DNA from: JAXGMV01 sp040768445 | Lineage (GTDB): Bacteria > Chloroflexota > Anaerolineae > Anaerolineales > Anaerolineaceae | NCBI GenBank assembly: GCA_040768445.1 | Contig: JAXGMV010000001.1 | Coordinates: 62,001 to 126,000, forward strand | Direction of reading: 5' to 3' | Length of the DNA stretch: 64,000 nt | In this document: positions 1-8,206 of the stretch, piece after piece | How the letters are laid out: each line of letters starts with the position of its first letter | Numbering within the stretch: position 1 is the stretch's first letter | Position numbers and translations under genes: made by a program | Notes under the pieces: model-generated | Told to the model about the DNA's origin: nothing | Databases searched by the model: none | Seen by the model: only the letters and a program-made list of their open reading frames with translations

Positions 1-504
1 GTCAAATACATCCATTGAGAATTCTGCAATCCACTGTGCAAGGAATTTTGGCAGACCCAAAGCTTCATGCAGCGGAATAGCGAACATTGATGAAACGCCG
101 GACCCGAAATCGAAACCGTAGAGTACCCAGGTCATGATTGCACCAATACCACCGCCGATGAGGGCAAACAACAATGAACTGACCAATGTCTTCCAGAAGA
201 CCTTGAAGACACCTTTCTTAGATAGCCAGGCTGCCGCAATACCGAACAGGATGTTCAGGATCGCATAGAAAAGTGTGATGGGGCTGGATATGGAATTTAG
301 AATATTTGAAACAAGACCGACGATAATACCAGGCCACATACCGCAGATCGCGCCAACAACAATGGTGCCGATGGCATCAAGGTAGAGCGGAAGCCTCAAG
401 AGGATAGCGATTTGTCCACCAATGAAGTTGACTGCAATGCCGATTGGAATCAAGAAAAGTGTAAGTTTACCAAGATCCTTAAAAAGTGAACCTTTTTGAG
501 CCAT
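1..504 (-). CDS. ECF transporter S component (partial, C-terminus off the left edge)
   Basis: The minus strand is open from an ATG at 504 to base 1 (168 codons), so the 3' end lies outside the window. The product is very hydrophobic, with several membrane segments. The N-terminal stretch with FIGGQIAILLRLPLYLDAIG followed by GTIVVGAICGMWPGI resembles integral-membrane substrate-binding (S) subunits of energy-coupling-factor vitamin/nucleoside importers. A ribosome site (GGAG) lies about 8 bases upstream of the ATG, and a consensus promoter sits at 592-619. It is divergent from a PfkB kinase and close to a nucleoside hydrolase, so a nucleoside or related substrate is a reasonable inference. 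No EcfA or EcfT gene is visible nearby. The family call is fairly firm, the substrate is not. Confidence 0.72.
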   Translation of the reverse strand, partial: MAQKGSLFKDLGKLTLFLIPIGIAVNFIGGQIAILLRLPLYLDAIGTIVVGAICGMWPGIIVGLVSNILNSISSPITLFYAILNILFGIAAAWLSKKGVFKVFWKTLVSSLLFALIGGGIGAIMTWVLYGFDFGSGVSSMFAIPLHEALGLPKFLAQWIAEFSMDVFD

Positions 505-806
505 GATAATTTAACTCCTATAATTGATGATAAAAAAGTGGGGATAGTGTGCCTCTGTCATTGGCAAGCCTGCTTCAGGCATAATATGATTATTATATCT
601 CATGTCATTTTAATGTCAACGCGAATACTCCTTGACAGGTGAACAATCAGGAGGTTCTGCACGGTATAAACTGCCATTGTTCATAGGTAACCGTTTTGAT
701 ACACATCCATTACGAGATAAAATCATACTTAATACCAGCAAATTTATCTCTTAAATGTGCCGTACAATCATTAGTGATAATAATGTTATTGTTTGAAAGG
801 GATTCA
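505..806. other. Divergent intergenic region, ECF S component / PfkB kinase
   Basis: About 300 bases separate the two divergent genes. The minus-strand promoter at 592-619 and the small hairpin at 569-581 are the only clear elements. On the plus strand a TTGACA at 632-637 has no -10 at normal spacing (TATAAA at 665-670 is 27 bases away), and an AGGAGG at 649-654 has no start codon behind it. I found no supported gene or recognisable riboswitch. Confidence 0.5.
592..619 (-). promoter_or_regulatory. Sigma70-type promoter for the ECF S component
   Basis: On the minus strand a perfect -35 (TTGACA, complement of 614-619) and a perfect -10 (TATAAT, complement of 592-597) are separated by 16 bases. 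Transcription would start near 585 and give a leader of about 80 bases that contains a small GCCTG-CTT-CAGGC hairpin (569-581). Confidence 0.7.
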
Positions 807-1736
807 ATGAATAACCAAACCTGTATCTACATCGGAGATGTCGCCCTGGACGAGTATTACCGGGCTGACTACTGGCCTACACTCAATGACAAAGCCCTGG
901 TTGACACGCTTCCGCCTGTACCCGGCGGGATGATCGCCAATGCCGCCTGTGTGGCGGCTGCCATGGGGCTGGATGTCAAATTCATGTCTGCTTTGAACAG
1001 AGGAAGCATTACGCGCATTTTGTTGGAAGACCTTCAGCAAAGCGGTGTGGATACTTCAATGGTAGTTTATGACGACACGCTGGCTGATTCAAAGACGATG
1101 ATCTTCCTGGTAGGCTCTGACCACTCAATTTTTATCCCACGGCTTGGTGCAATTTCACTTCCAATTACACAAGAGCAGTTGGAAATACTTGCAGGTTCTT
1201 CCTTTATCTATTCCACGCCATCTGAAATGCAGCACATCCGCTGCGGTGATATGAACAGTGATGCAGTGATTGACTACTGCCGCGCACGTGGTGCGAAACT
1301 GGTCTATGATTTGGACGTTGACTACATCAAGGACGGCGATGAAGAGCGGTTCAAACGACTGGATATCGCCTTCTTCAACAAAGTTGGCTTTAACAGCTAC
1401 CGCCGTGGTCTGGATATGCAACAGGCAGCCAACCGGTTGTTATCACATGGACTTGAAATAGTGGTAGTCACACTGGCTGAGGAGGGCTGTATTGTCTACA
1501 CAAAGGCCGGTATAGTCACATCACCTGCGTATGTGGTCGAAATTGTGGATGTGACCGGCGCCGGTGATACCTTTTGCAGTAGTTTCATGGTTGCCCTTAG
1601 CCAGGGGAAAGACGTTCAGTACTCAGCCGACTTTGCGAATGCAGCAGCATCAATCTGTATTGGCAAATTGGGTGCACGCGCTGGCGCAGTATCAGTAGAT
1701 GAAGTGAATGACCTCATGCAATTAAAGCCGGACTAA
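807..1736 (+). CDS. PfkB-family carbohydrate/nucleoside kinase
   Basis: 309 residues, normal for ribokinase-like kinases. The PfkB signature DVTGAGDTF lies near residues 248-256, with the catalytic Asp in GAGD. The glycine-rich substrate region PGGMIANAA is near residue 38. An upstream in-frame ATG at 696 would add 37 residues without homology; the ATG at 807 has a GAAAGG ribosome site eight bases away and starts just before the first strand of the fold (CIYIGDVALD), so I chose it. The enzyme probably phosphorylates a sugar or nucleoside, perhaps ribose released by the nucleoside hydrolase at 2450-3394. It converges with the next gene, and the two stop regions overlap by 15 bases. Confidence 0.85.
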   Translation: MNNQTCIYIGDVALDEYYRADYWPTLNDKALVDTLPPVPGGMIANAACVAAAMGLDVKFMSALNRGSITRILLEDLQQSGVDTSMVVYDDTLADSKTMIFLVGSDHSIFIPRLGAISLPITQEQLEILAGSSFIYSTPSEMQHIRCGDMNSDAVIDYCRARGAKLVYDLDVDYIKDGDEERFKRLDIAFFNKVGFNSYRRGLDMQQAANRLLSHGLEIVVVTLAEEGCIVYTKAGIVTSPAYVVEIVDVTGAGDTFCSSFMVALSQGKDVQYSADFANAAASICIGKLGARAGAVSVDEVNDLMQLKPD

Positions 1737-2420
1737 TTTTCCCATCTCATCAAAATAATAAATATCTTCACGTTTAAAGCCATACTTGCTGCCCTTCAGC
1801 CGGATGTGCGGTTCAAGGGTAAAGGCACGCCCGACCTCGGCAAACGTAGCTTTTACACCCTGCTCAATATATACCCGGTCTGATTCGATGAACTCGACCG
1901 AGTGACCCAGGTTGCCATGAAAATCCAGGTTTTCAAATCCAAGCGCATTAATCTCCCGGTTAAGTTCATGGTAAAGCTCTTCATATGCCATCTCGGGTAC
2001 TGCCATCTCTATCAACTTCGCATGGAGGTAATATTCAGCAGCCAGACCCTCTTGAAAGGCGGGTAGTTTGGGGCTGTCATCTCCTGCAACGACGCCTTCT
2101 TCAATGAATATCGTACGGGCATAATCACCCCAGTACCCATCAACTGTTGGTGCCAGGTCAATGGTCACCACATCTGTTTCAGATACACAGTTGTCATCGA
2201 GGGGTTGGTACTGCCGGCCGGATATGGACAACGTTGATCTGTTACCTAGCAGCACCATTGCTGGAACGCCGTGATACCACCAACTGTTGGATCCCATTTC
2301 TTCCATCAGTTGTTTACATTTTTCAGCAATTATTTTTTCACTCATACCCACTTTTATAAAGCGGTGCAATTCATGCATCGTTTTACGGGCAATATCCTGG
2401 GCTATTCGATTATTTTCCAT
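1722..2420 (-). CDS. M24-family (creatinase/Xaa-Pro aminopeptidase-like) metallohydrolase
   Basis: 232 residues, only the catalytic pita-bread domain without the N-terminal creatinase domain. Candidate metal ligands are in order: Asp in TIDLAP, Asp in GDYART, His in GNLGHS, Glu in FTLEPH and an acidic residue in KREDIYYF. I chose the ATG at 2420 because GAAGG sits five bases upstream; ATGs at 2435 and 2432 lack a ribosome site. It lies 29 bases downstream of the nucleoside hydrolase on the same strand and is probably co-transcribed with it. It could be a dipeptidase or an amidinohydrolase-like enzyme; sequence alone does not decide. Confidence 0.75.
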   Translation of the reverse strand: MENNRIAQDIARKTMHELHRFIKVGMSEKIIAEKCKQLMEEMGSNSWWYHGVPAMVLLGNRSTLSISGRQYQPLDDNCVSETDVVTIDLAPTVDGYWGDYARTIFIEEGVVAGDDSPKLPAFQEGLAAEYYLHAKLIEMAVPEMAYEELYHELNREINALGFENLDFHGNLGHSVEFIESDRVYIEQGVKATFAEVGRAFTLEPHIRLKGSKYGFKREDIYYFDEMGKLVRL

Positions 2421-2449
2421 ACCTGCCTTCATCATGTTTAATAAACTAA

Positions 2450-3394
2450 TTATTTCCCTTTGCTGCGGGCAATCGTCTGCTTGATATAATCTTTGAAAAG
2501 CGGCAAATCAAGTTCTACTGCTACGTCACACAGCGCCTGTTTCTCGCCTTCCTTATAAAACAGGTCGTTGGTAGCCACATAAGTATGCCCACGTGTATAC
2601 TTTCCGCTGCATTCACAGTCAACATAAAAGCTTTTAGTCTTAACAATTTCCGGGAGGGATGTCACAGCCACCGCCAAACCATCATGCATTAACGCATCTT
2701 CGCCGCCTTTGTTGAAACGGGTGAACATAAACTCTAAAAGGTCAGCTGTCACAGTACCGGCTTTTGTCCCCAGGCTTCTAAAGAAATCTGCATCCTGCTG
2801 GTTTAGCGCGGCTTTCTCCGTCACATCCAGCCCGATCATCCTGCTTTTAATGCCACTGTTGAGAACGATGCTCAATGCTTCTGGGTCAGCCCAGGCATTG
2901 AACTCAGCCGTGGTGGACATATTGCCACCGATCATCGCGCCGCCCATAAAGACAATCTCTTTTATCAATGAGACCAATTCAGGATAAACCTTGAGAGCAT
3001 AGGCGATATTCGTCATCGGACCAACCGGGATAAGAACAAGTTCACCGCCAGCACGTCGAGCTTCTTCAATAATAGTTTCAACTGCATTTTTCTCGTAAAA
3101 AGGAGCATCCGATTTCGGTAAAACAACCGACCCCATACCGGTGTGCCCATGCGTCTGGTCAGCGTGCGTGATATCACCAAAGATGGGACCTGCCGCACCA
3201 ACAGCGACTTTAGTATCAAATCCAAGATAACGGACGATATCAAGTGTGTTCTGGCTGGTGTATTTCAAGGCAACATTACCTGCCACTGTGGTGAAAGCCC
3301 TGACATCAAGCTCAGGCGCATACAGCGCTTCCACAATCGCGATGGCATCATCCGTGCCGGTATCACAATCAATGATAACTGGAATCCTGCTCAT
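2450..3394 (-). CDS. Inosine-uridine preferring nucleoside N-ribohydrolase
   Basis: 314 residues, the usual length for the family. The N-terminal motif DCDTGTDDA (residues 9-17) supplies the calcium-binding aspartates, and the later MHDGLAVA holds the last Asp ligand. The enzyme hydrolyses the N-glycosidic bond of nucleosides to ribose and base. An AGGAG site lies six bases before the ATG, and a promoter is seen at 3441-3469. With the adjoining PfkB kinase and ECF S component this forms a plausible nucleoside uptake and salvage group. Purine or pyrimidine preference cannot be read from the sequence. Confidence 0.92.
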   Translation of the reverse strand: MSRIPVIIDCDTGTDDAIAIVEALYAPELDVRAFTTVAGNVALKYTSQNTLDIVRYLGFDTKVAVGAAGPIFGDITHADQTHGHTGMGSVVLPKSDAPFYEKNAVETIIEEARRAGGELVLIPVGPMTNIAYALKVYPELVSLIKEIVFMGGAMIGGNMSTTAEFNAWADPEALSIVLNSGIKSRMIGLDVTEKAALNQQDADFFRSLGTKAGTVTADLLEFMFTRFNKGGEDALMHDGLAVAVTSLPEIVKTKSFYVDCECSGKYTRGHTYVATNDLFYKEGEKQALCDVAVELDLPLFKDYIKQTIARSKGK

Positions 3395-3440
3395 TTTTTC
3401 TCCTATGAATAATCACAATCTCTTCGTAAGTTACTGCCTG

Positions 3441-3469
3441 ATTATAACAAGATAATAGCGCCATACGAA
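3441..3469 (-). promoter_or_regulatory. Probable extended -10 promoter for the nucleoside hydrolase
   Basis: On the minus strand TATAAT (complement of 3441-3446) is preceded by TGT, giving an extended -10. A weak -35 (TTCGTA, complement of 3464-3469) lies at 17-base spacing. The start codon is about 40 bases downstream of the expected transcription start. Confidence 0.45.
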
Positions 3470-3654
3470 AATGAGCCAAAACAAAACCAACAATACACAC
3501 GCACGGGGCATAATCACTTGATATTTTTTTCATTTATTGAATACTTTCGCGGTTGTTGCTTTCCTCTCACGCCTGAGTATGGCTCACCAGTCACAGGTGT
3601 ATAATTTAATTCCACATGTTATTGTGCAAAAGATACCAACGCATAATGATCCTC

Positions 3655-4719
3655 ATGCAGACAGTTTTCCGATATTTCTTCAGAAGGTTGATGTATATTC
3701 TGGTCACATTGCTTATCGTGACCGCAGTGTTGTATGCCGCCGTCATGCTGACGCCAGTTGAAACCCGCGCGTCACTTTACATGCCGCCCAACTTGCCTGC
3801 AAGAATAACCCCACAACAGGTCCAAAAGCTGCTTGAAAATCGGATTGAAACCTATCACCTGAATGATCCATTTCCAATCCAGTATTTTTACTGGTTATCC
3901 AGCCTGGTGAAGGGTACCTGGGGGTACAGTCCAACACTACACGAGGATGTGCTCAGTGCACTGATCAGGCGCACCCCGATAACTGCCGAATTGACTTTTT
4001 TTTCCATCCTGGCGTTTTTACCGCTTGGGCTGGTCAGCGGCGTGTTGGCTGGCTCCCGGCAGAATAAACCTGATGATTTGGGTTTTCGTTTATCTGCGTT
4101 TGTTGCCACCTCCCTGCCGCCTTTCATTTTGGCACTGCTTTTGATGGCCTTTTTTTACGTCGGGTTGTATTGGTTTTCGCCAGGCAGAACCAGCGCTGCC
4201 ATTGGTGTTTTTATAAACTCTGACCAATTTCGTCAGTTTACCGGCTTTTTGACCATTGATGGCCTGCTCAACCGCCGACCTGATGTCACCATCGATGCCT
4301 TACGGCACCTGGCGATGCCCGTTTTTACGCTGGCAATTGCCCACTGGGCAACGCTTGGCCGTATCACCCGGGCAACCATGATTGAAGAACTGCAGCAGGA
4401 TTACATCGTGGCAGCCAGGGCGCGCGGCGTTCCAGAGAAGCGGATCACTTGGAAACATGCGCTGCGTAATGCCATTGTGCCAGCCCTGGCCAGCAGCTTG
4501 CTTTCAGCTGCCTCACTGATTACAGGCGTTTATGTTGTAGAGATCATATTTAATATCCAGGGCATTTCGATTGTCGCTGTTCGGAGTATGGAATATACGC
4601 CTGATGCACCAGCGGCATTGGGTTTTGCCATTTACAGCGTCATCGCAGTACTGCTGATAATGAGCATGCTCGACATACTGCAGTCAATTCTTGACCCGAG
4701 AATCCGGGAACGGGATTAA
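3655..4719 (+). CDS. Dipeptide/oligopeptide-type ABC transporter permease (DppB/OppB family)
   Basis: 354 residues from the ATG at 3655; in-frame ATGs at 3616 and 3646 are possible, but none has a clear ribosome site, and 3655 gives the usual N-terminus with basic FFRR before the first membrane helix. The inner-membrane loop carries the permease motif in the segment ending QQDYIVAARARGVPEKR, which docks on the ATPase. It abuts the second permease (TAA then ATG). No substrate-binding protein or ATPase genes are present on either side, so substrate and energising subunits are unknown. Confidence 0.85.
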   Translation: MQTVFRYFFRRLMYILVTLLIVTAVLYAAVMLTPVETRASLYMPPNLPARITPQQVQKLLENRIETYHLNDPFPIQYFYWLSSLVKGTWGYSPTLHEDVLSALIRRTPITAELTFFSILAFLPLGLVSGVLAGSRQNKPDDLGFRLSAFVATSLPPFILALLLMAFFYVGLYWFSPGRTSAAIGVFINSDQFRQFTGFLTIDGLLNRRPDVTIDALRHLAMPVFTLAIAHWATLGRITRATMIEELQQDYIVAARARGVPEKRITWKHALRNAIVPALASSLLSAASLITGVYVVEIIFNIQGISIVAVRSMEYTPDAPAALGFAIYSVIAVLLIMSMLDILQSILDPRIRERD

Positions 4720-5694
4720 ATGAGAGCTTTAAAAAGCTTTTTCGCACGTTGGCAGAATTGGCCCGGTATCATAATTGTGGCATTTTTTATATTTGTCGCT
4801 GCGGCTGCCCCCCTGCTTTCACCAGCTGACCCGCTGAATCCAGGTCCAATAAAAGTAGTTGGCAAATTCACAGATCATAAGCCTCAGCCTCCCAGTGAAT
4901 TGGCGCCGTTGGGCACGTTACCCGGGCAAGCAAGTATTTACCATACCCTCATCTGGGGAACACGATCAGCACTTATCTTCGGATTAATAGTTGCCTTAGG
5001 AACTGCTGCAATCGGTGTCTTGGTCGGAACGACAGGCGCCTATTTTGGCGGTCTCTTGGATGACATCCTGATGCGAGTTACGGATGCATTCCTGGCATTC
5101 CCGGTAATTGCTGCGGTGGTTGTTTTCCAACAGGTTGTTTCAATAACTATGCTGAATGCCGGCGCGTATTACTCATCCGGAGGTCTTGGAGGCGCTGTCA
5201 CATCTACCAACCCATTCCTAAACACTCCGGAAGAAATTCCAATGTGGCTTAACTTGATCAACCAATTAAACCCGGTGATGATTGCGTTTATCCTGTTCTC
5301 ATGGATGCCATACAGCCGCATCATTAATGTAATGGTCAAACGCAACAAACAAGCTGAGTATGTGCAGGCTGCCCGCTCCCTGGGCGCGAGCCACCTGCAC
5401 CTTATTTTCCAACACCTGATCCCCAATTCAATTGCTCCAATTCTTGTGCTCGCTGCTCGGGACATTGGCGCCATGGTTCTGTTCCAGGCAACGTTTACAT
5501 ACATTGGGCTTGGTGGCGATTCCCTTTGGGGCATGCTGCTGGTAAAAGGCCGCAACTGGATTCTTGCGCCTGGCGGTATCCTGACCTACTGGTGGGTATT
5601 CCTGCCGGCCACACTGGCATTGGTATTATTCGGAATTGGATGGAATTTGGTCGGGGATGGGCTCAATGATTCGCTCAACCCACGCTCCAGCTAA
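4720..5694 (+). CDS. Dipeptide/oligopeptide-type ABC transporter permease (DppC/OppC family)
   Basis: 324 residues. It has an N-terminal membrane anchor (about residues 15-33), then a periplasmic-type loop and a second group of membrane helices. The coupling motif EYVQAARSLGASHLHLIFQH lies near residue 210. It starts directly at the stop of the partner permease, so the two should be translated together and form a heterodimeric channel. The stretch from 5160 to 5260 (YYSSGGLGGAVTSTNPFLN) is an insertion I do not recognise from standard DppC proteins. Confidence 0.85.
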   Translation: MRALKSFFARWQNWPGIIIVAFFIFVAAAAPLLSPADPLNPGPIKVVGKFTDHKPQPPSELAPLGTLPGQASIYHTLIWGTRSALIFGLIVALGTAAIGVLVGTTGAYFGGLLDDILMRVTDAFLAFPVIAAVVVFQQVVSITMLNAGAYYSSGGLGGAVTSTNPFLNTPEEIPMWLNLINQLNPVMIAFILFSWMPYSRIINVMVKRNKQAEYVQAARSLGASHLHLIFQHLIPNSIAPILVLAARDIGAMVLFQATFTYIGLGGDSLWGMLLVKGRNWILAPGGILTYWWVFLPATLALVLFGIGWNLVGDGLNDSLNPRSS

Positions 5695-5742
5695 ATAGCG
5701 CATAAAAGAATTTTTAAATACCATTGATGAGGGGATAATAAT

Positions 5743-6684
5743 ATGAAGGAACCAACAACTGACAAGAAAGTGACTGCAGCTGGCGACATCACTGAGACAT
5801 TCCTCGCATTAGCAAGCCGCTCAACAAAGCTTGGTGATTTGCCCATCTCACGAGCGCTGCCTCTGAGAGAGAGACGGATGGTAGGTCCATGGTGTTTCCT
5901 GGACCGCTTCGGCCCGCTAAGTTTTACCAGCGGCAAGCCGATGTTTGTTCCTCCACATCCTCACATCGGCCTGCAGACAGTCACTTACCTGCTTGCCGGT
6001 GAAGTGCTGCATACAGACAGCCTGGGGTCACAAGCGCTGTTGAGACCAGGCGGTGTTAATGTGATGACTGCCGGGCATGCGATTGCGCATGCTGAAGAAA
6101 CGCCTGAAAATAACTCCGGGATTCTCAACGGCGTTCAGCTATGGACAGCGCTGCCTGAGACGGACAGGCACATCAATCCTGGTTTTGTACATATCAATCA
6201 GGTTCCCTGTATTGAGACTGACAGCGCATCTATTCAGGTGTTTGCCGGCACGTATGCAGGGCAAACATGCCCGGCGCCATATTATTCTCAGATTATCGGG
6301 TTGGATGTCGCAATCAACCCTAACAGCAGAATAGAACTGACGTTGCAACCCGAGTACGAGCATGCCATCATACTGCTTGAAGGCGACTGTACATACTGGG
6401 GCACTGCACTGGATGACGAAACCTTATATTACCTCGGCACAAACCGCCAAAGCATCACCTTATCCTCGCATCAAGGCAGCCGTGTGCTGGTCATTGGTGG
6501 GCTGCCATTCACAGAAAAGATTTTGATGTGGTGGAACTTTGTGGCTCGTAAGCAGGATGAGATTGCACAAGCCAGGACCGACTGGGAAGCACATCTTCGT
6601 TTTGGAGAAGTGCCCGGGAACCACGGTCAGAGGCTGCGAGCGCCGAGCCTGCTGCGTATGTCCCAACCCAACCCGGCAAGTTGA
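5743..6684 (+). CDS. Pirin-family cupin protein
   Basis: 313 residues, bicupin length. The N-terminal cupin holds the pirin metal-binding pattern: HPHIGLQTV around residue 67 and later HAIAHAEETPE, which give the three His and one Glu ligands. Pirins are iron-binding proteins, some with quercetin dioxygenase activity, some with regulatory roles; the sequence does not tell which. GAGGGG lies ten bases upstream of the ATG. It follows the permease pair by 48 bases and converges with the minus-strand gene at 6695. Confidence 0.9.
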   Translation: MKEPTTDKKVTAAGDITETFLALASRSTKLGDLPISRALPLRERRMVGPWCFLDRFGPLSFTSGKPMFVPPHPHIGLQTVTYLLAGEVLHTDSLGSQALLRPGGVNVMTAGHAIAHAEETPENNSGILNGVQLWTALPETDRHINPGFVHINQVPCIETDSASIQVFAGTYAGQTCPAPYYSQIIGLDVAINPNSRIELTLQPEYEHAIILLEGDCTYWGTALDDETLYYLGTNRQSITLSSHQGSRVLVIGGLPFTEKILMWWNFVARKQDEIAQARTDWEAHLRFGEVPGNHGQRLRAPSLLRMSQPNPAS

Positions 6685-6694
6685 TCGTACTTAT

Positions 6695-8086
6695 CTACTC
6701 AAGCAATACATCGACACTGTTGAGCTGGTAGTAATCCCTAAAGCAAACCGGGTTGAAATCACTGATTGTGCCGATGCTGTCAATACCGCTGACGATTAGA
6801 TCACGTTCACCTTTTGCGATGGATTGAAGCACCTGCTGGTTTCTCACCTCCCACTGCAATCTCCTGGTTACAAGCTCTGAACGGTAATTGGTCTCCAAAA
6901 GACCTGTTCGGAGAACATAAACGGACGCCAACAACAGTACCAACAGCCCAAGTGATTGATACCTTTGGCTGAATGGTGGCAGGTACATTCCAAAAAGCAG
7001 ACCTGTGCAGCTGATTCCCGATACCAGGATGAATAGAGGAATCAATTGTGAGCGCTCGTTTGGATAAGCGCCAAACGCAAATATCTGCGGTGCCATGCTG
7101 GCGGATATAGACAGGTAAACGATAGAGACAATAAGTAAGCTGCCGTATACCAGCTGTTTTGTTTTGATGCGTGAAGAAATTAGCAGGCTGCCGATTACAA
7201 GCATGCCGACTAACAGAACTGCAAGCGGCAAGAATGTCCCCTTTAGTTGATAGATGATAAAGTCAAAACCAAACTGAAATGATCCCCTCACTATTTCAAC
7301 CAGGCTATCGTACTTATTTCCCAATAGGCCATTCATACCTGAATGACGGCTAATCGCTGATGGACTGATAACTAATAACAGGATGCCAATTGCCAGGCCA
7401 GCAATTGCCGCAGGGTAGCTGCGGTTTCTAAAATTGATCTTTCGGCTTGCTAAACCAGCTGCATACAAAAGCACTGTTAGTGTGAAGAAGGCAGCAGCTG
7501 ATGTCTCTGAAAAGCCTGCTGTGACAATAGCAAAAGCCAGCGCACCGACGCTTGACAATAATCCATTTTTTTGAAACCCGTTGTTCTTTATAGTGATGTA
7601 CATTAGCAAACAGTAACAAATGATGGGGATGCAATACGCAACAATCCCAGAAAACCAGTATATATTTTGAAAATGAGACGGAGAGATGTAGAGCAGGGTA
7701 CCGGCAAACAAACCACCAGCAATCACAGATTCGATACTGTATCTTTGTCGGATTATTCCTGGTAGTGCTTCTCTTACAAGCAAGTAGACCGATAACATTA
7801 GACCAAAAATATAAACTACCGGCATCAATTGCACAGACTGAGCTCCAAGATAACCAACCAGGAGACTTAAACCTGTACTCGAATATCGGTTTCCGGCAAT
7901 AACCACTGATTCAGTGTATGTATCTTTAATCACATCAAATAATCGGTAGTCCGTCCTGGTCATTCCCAAGTAACAATAATCATCAGCCATCATTAAAGTG
8001 GAAGTACCAACCCAGGCGTAGATGGATAGGGATGCTAGAAGTAATAATAGGGATCCGGTGATTAGTAATTTCTTATAGTTATTCAC
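6695..8086 (-). CDS. Polytopic membrane protein (GT-C / DUF6056-like)
   Basis: 463 residues starting with GTG at 8086. It has about ten to twelve hydrophobic segments, the first at residues 7-28. Directly after the first helix comes an acidic motif, MMADDYCYLG, which resembles the catalytic acidic loop of membrane-bound GT-C glycosyltransferases and DUF6056 proteins. A large extracytoplasmic C-terminal part follows the last helix. It probably transfers a sugar from a lipid-linked donor at the outer face of the membrane, but this is inference from topology and the acidic motif. It stands alone between a convergent pirin gene and the downstream end of the zinc-ribbon gene. Confidence 0.5.
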   Translation of the reverse strand: MNNYKKLLITGSLLLLLASLSIYAWVGTSTLMMADDYCYLGMTRTDYRLFDVIKDTYTESVVIAGNRYSSTGLSLLVGYLGAQSVQLMPVVYIFGLMLSVYLLVREALPGIIRQRYSIESVIAGGLFAGTLLYISPSHFQNIYWFSGIVAYCIPIICYCLLMYITIKNNGFQKNGLLSSVGALAFAIVTAGFSETSAAAFFTLTVLLYAAGLASRKINFRNRSYPAAIAGLAIGILLLVISPSAISRHSGMNGLLGNKYDSLVEIVRGSFQFGFDFIIYQLKGTFLPLAVLLVGMLVIGSLLISSRIKTKQLVYGSLLIVSIVYLSISASMAPQIFAFGAYPNERSQLIPLFILVSGISCTGLLFGMYLPPFSQRYQSLGLLVLLLASVYVLRTGLLETNYRSELVTRRLQWEVRNQQVLQSIAKGERDLIVSGIDSIGTISDFNPVCFRDYYQLNSVDVLLE

Positions 8087-8206
8087 GTCGTTCGTATTAT
8101 AACGAATAAGCGAATAACTTAGTTAATGGTTTTTACAATATCATTTACTGATCTCAGATTTAGTAATTAGTATGGCAACTTTAATACTTTTCTGGTCAAT
8201 CCATTA

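Noticed and set aside
632..670. Plus-strand promoter for the PfkB gene (TTGACA ... TATAAA)
   Set aside because: The spacing of 27 bases is too long, and no other -10 is placed properly.
2709..3243. Open frames on both strands inside the nucleoside hydrolase gene
   Set aside because: They are shadows of a well-supported gene and have no family motifs or ribosome sites.
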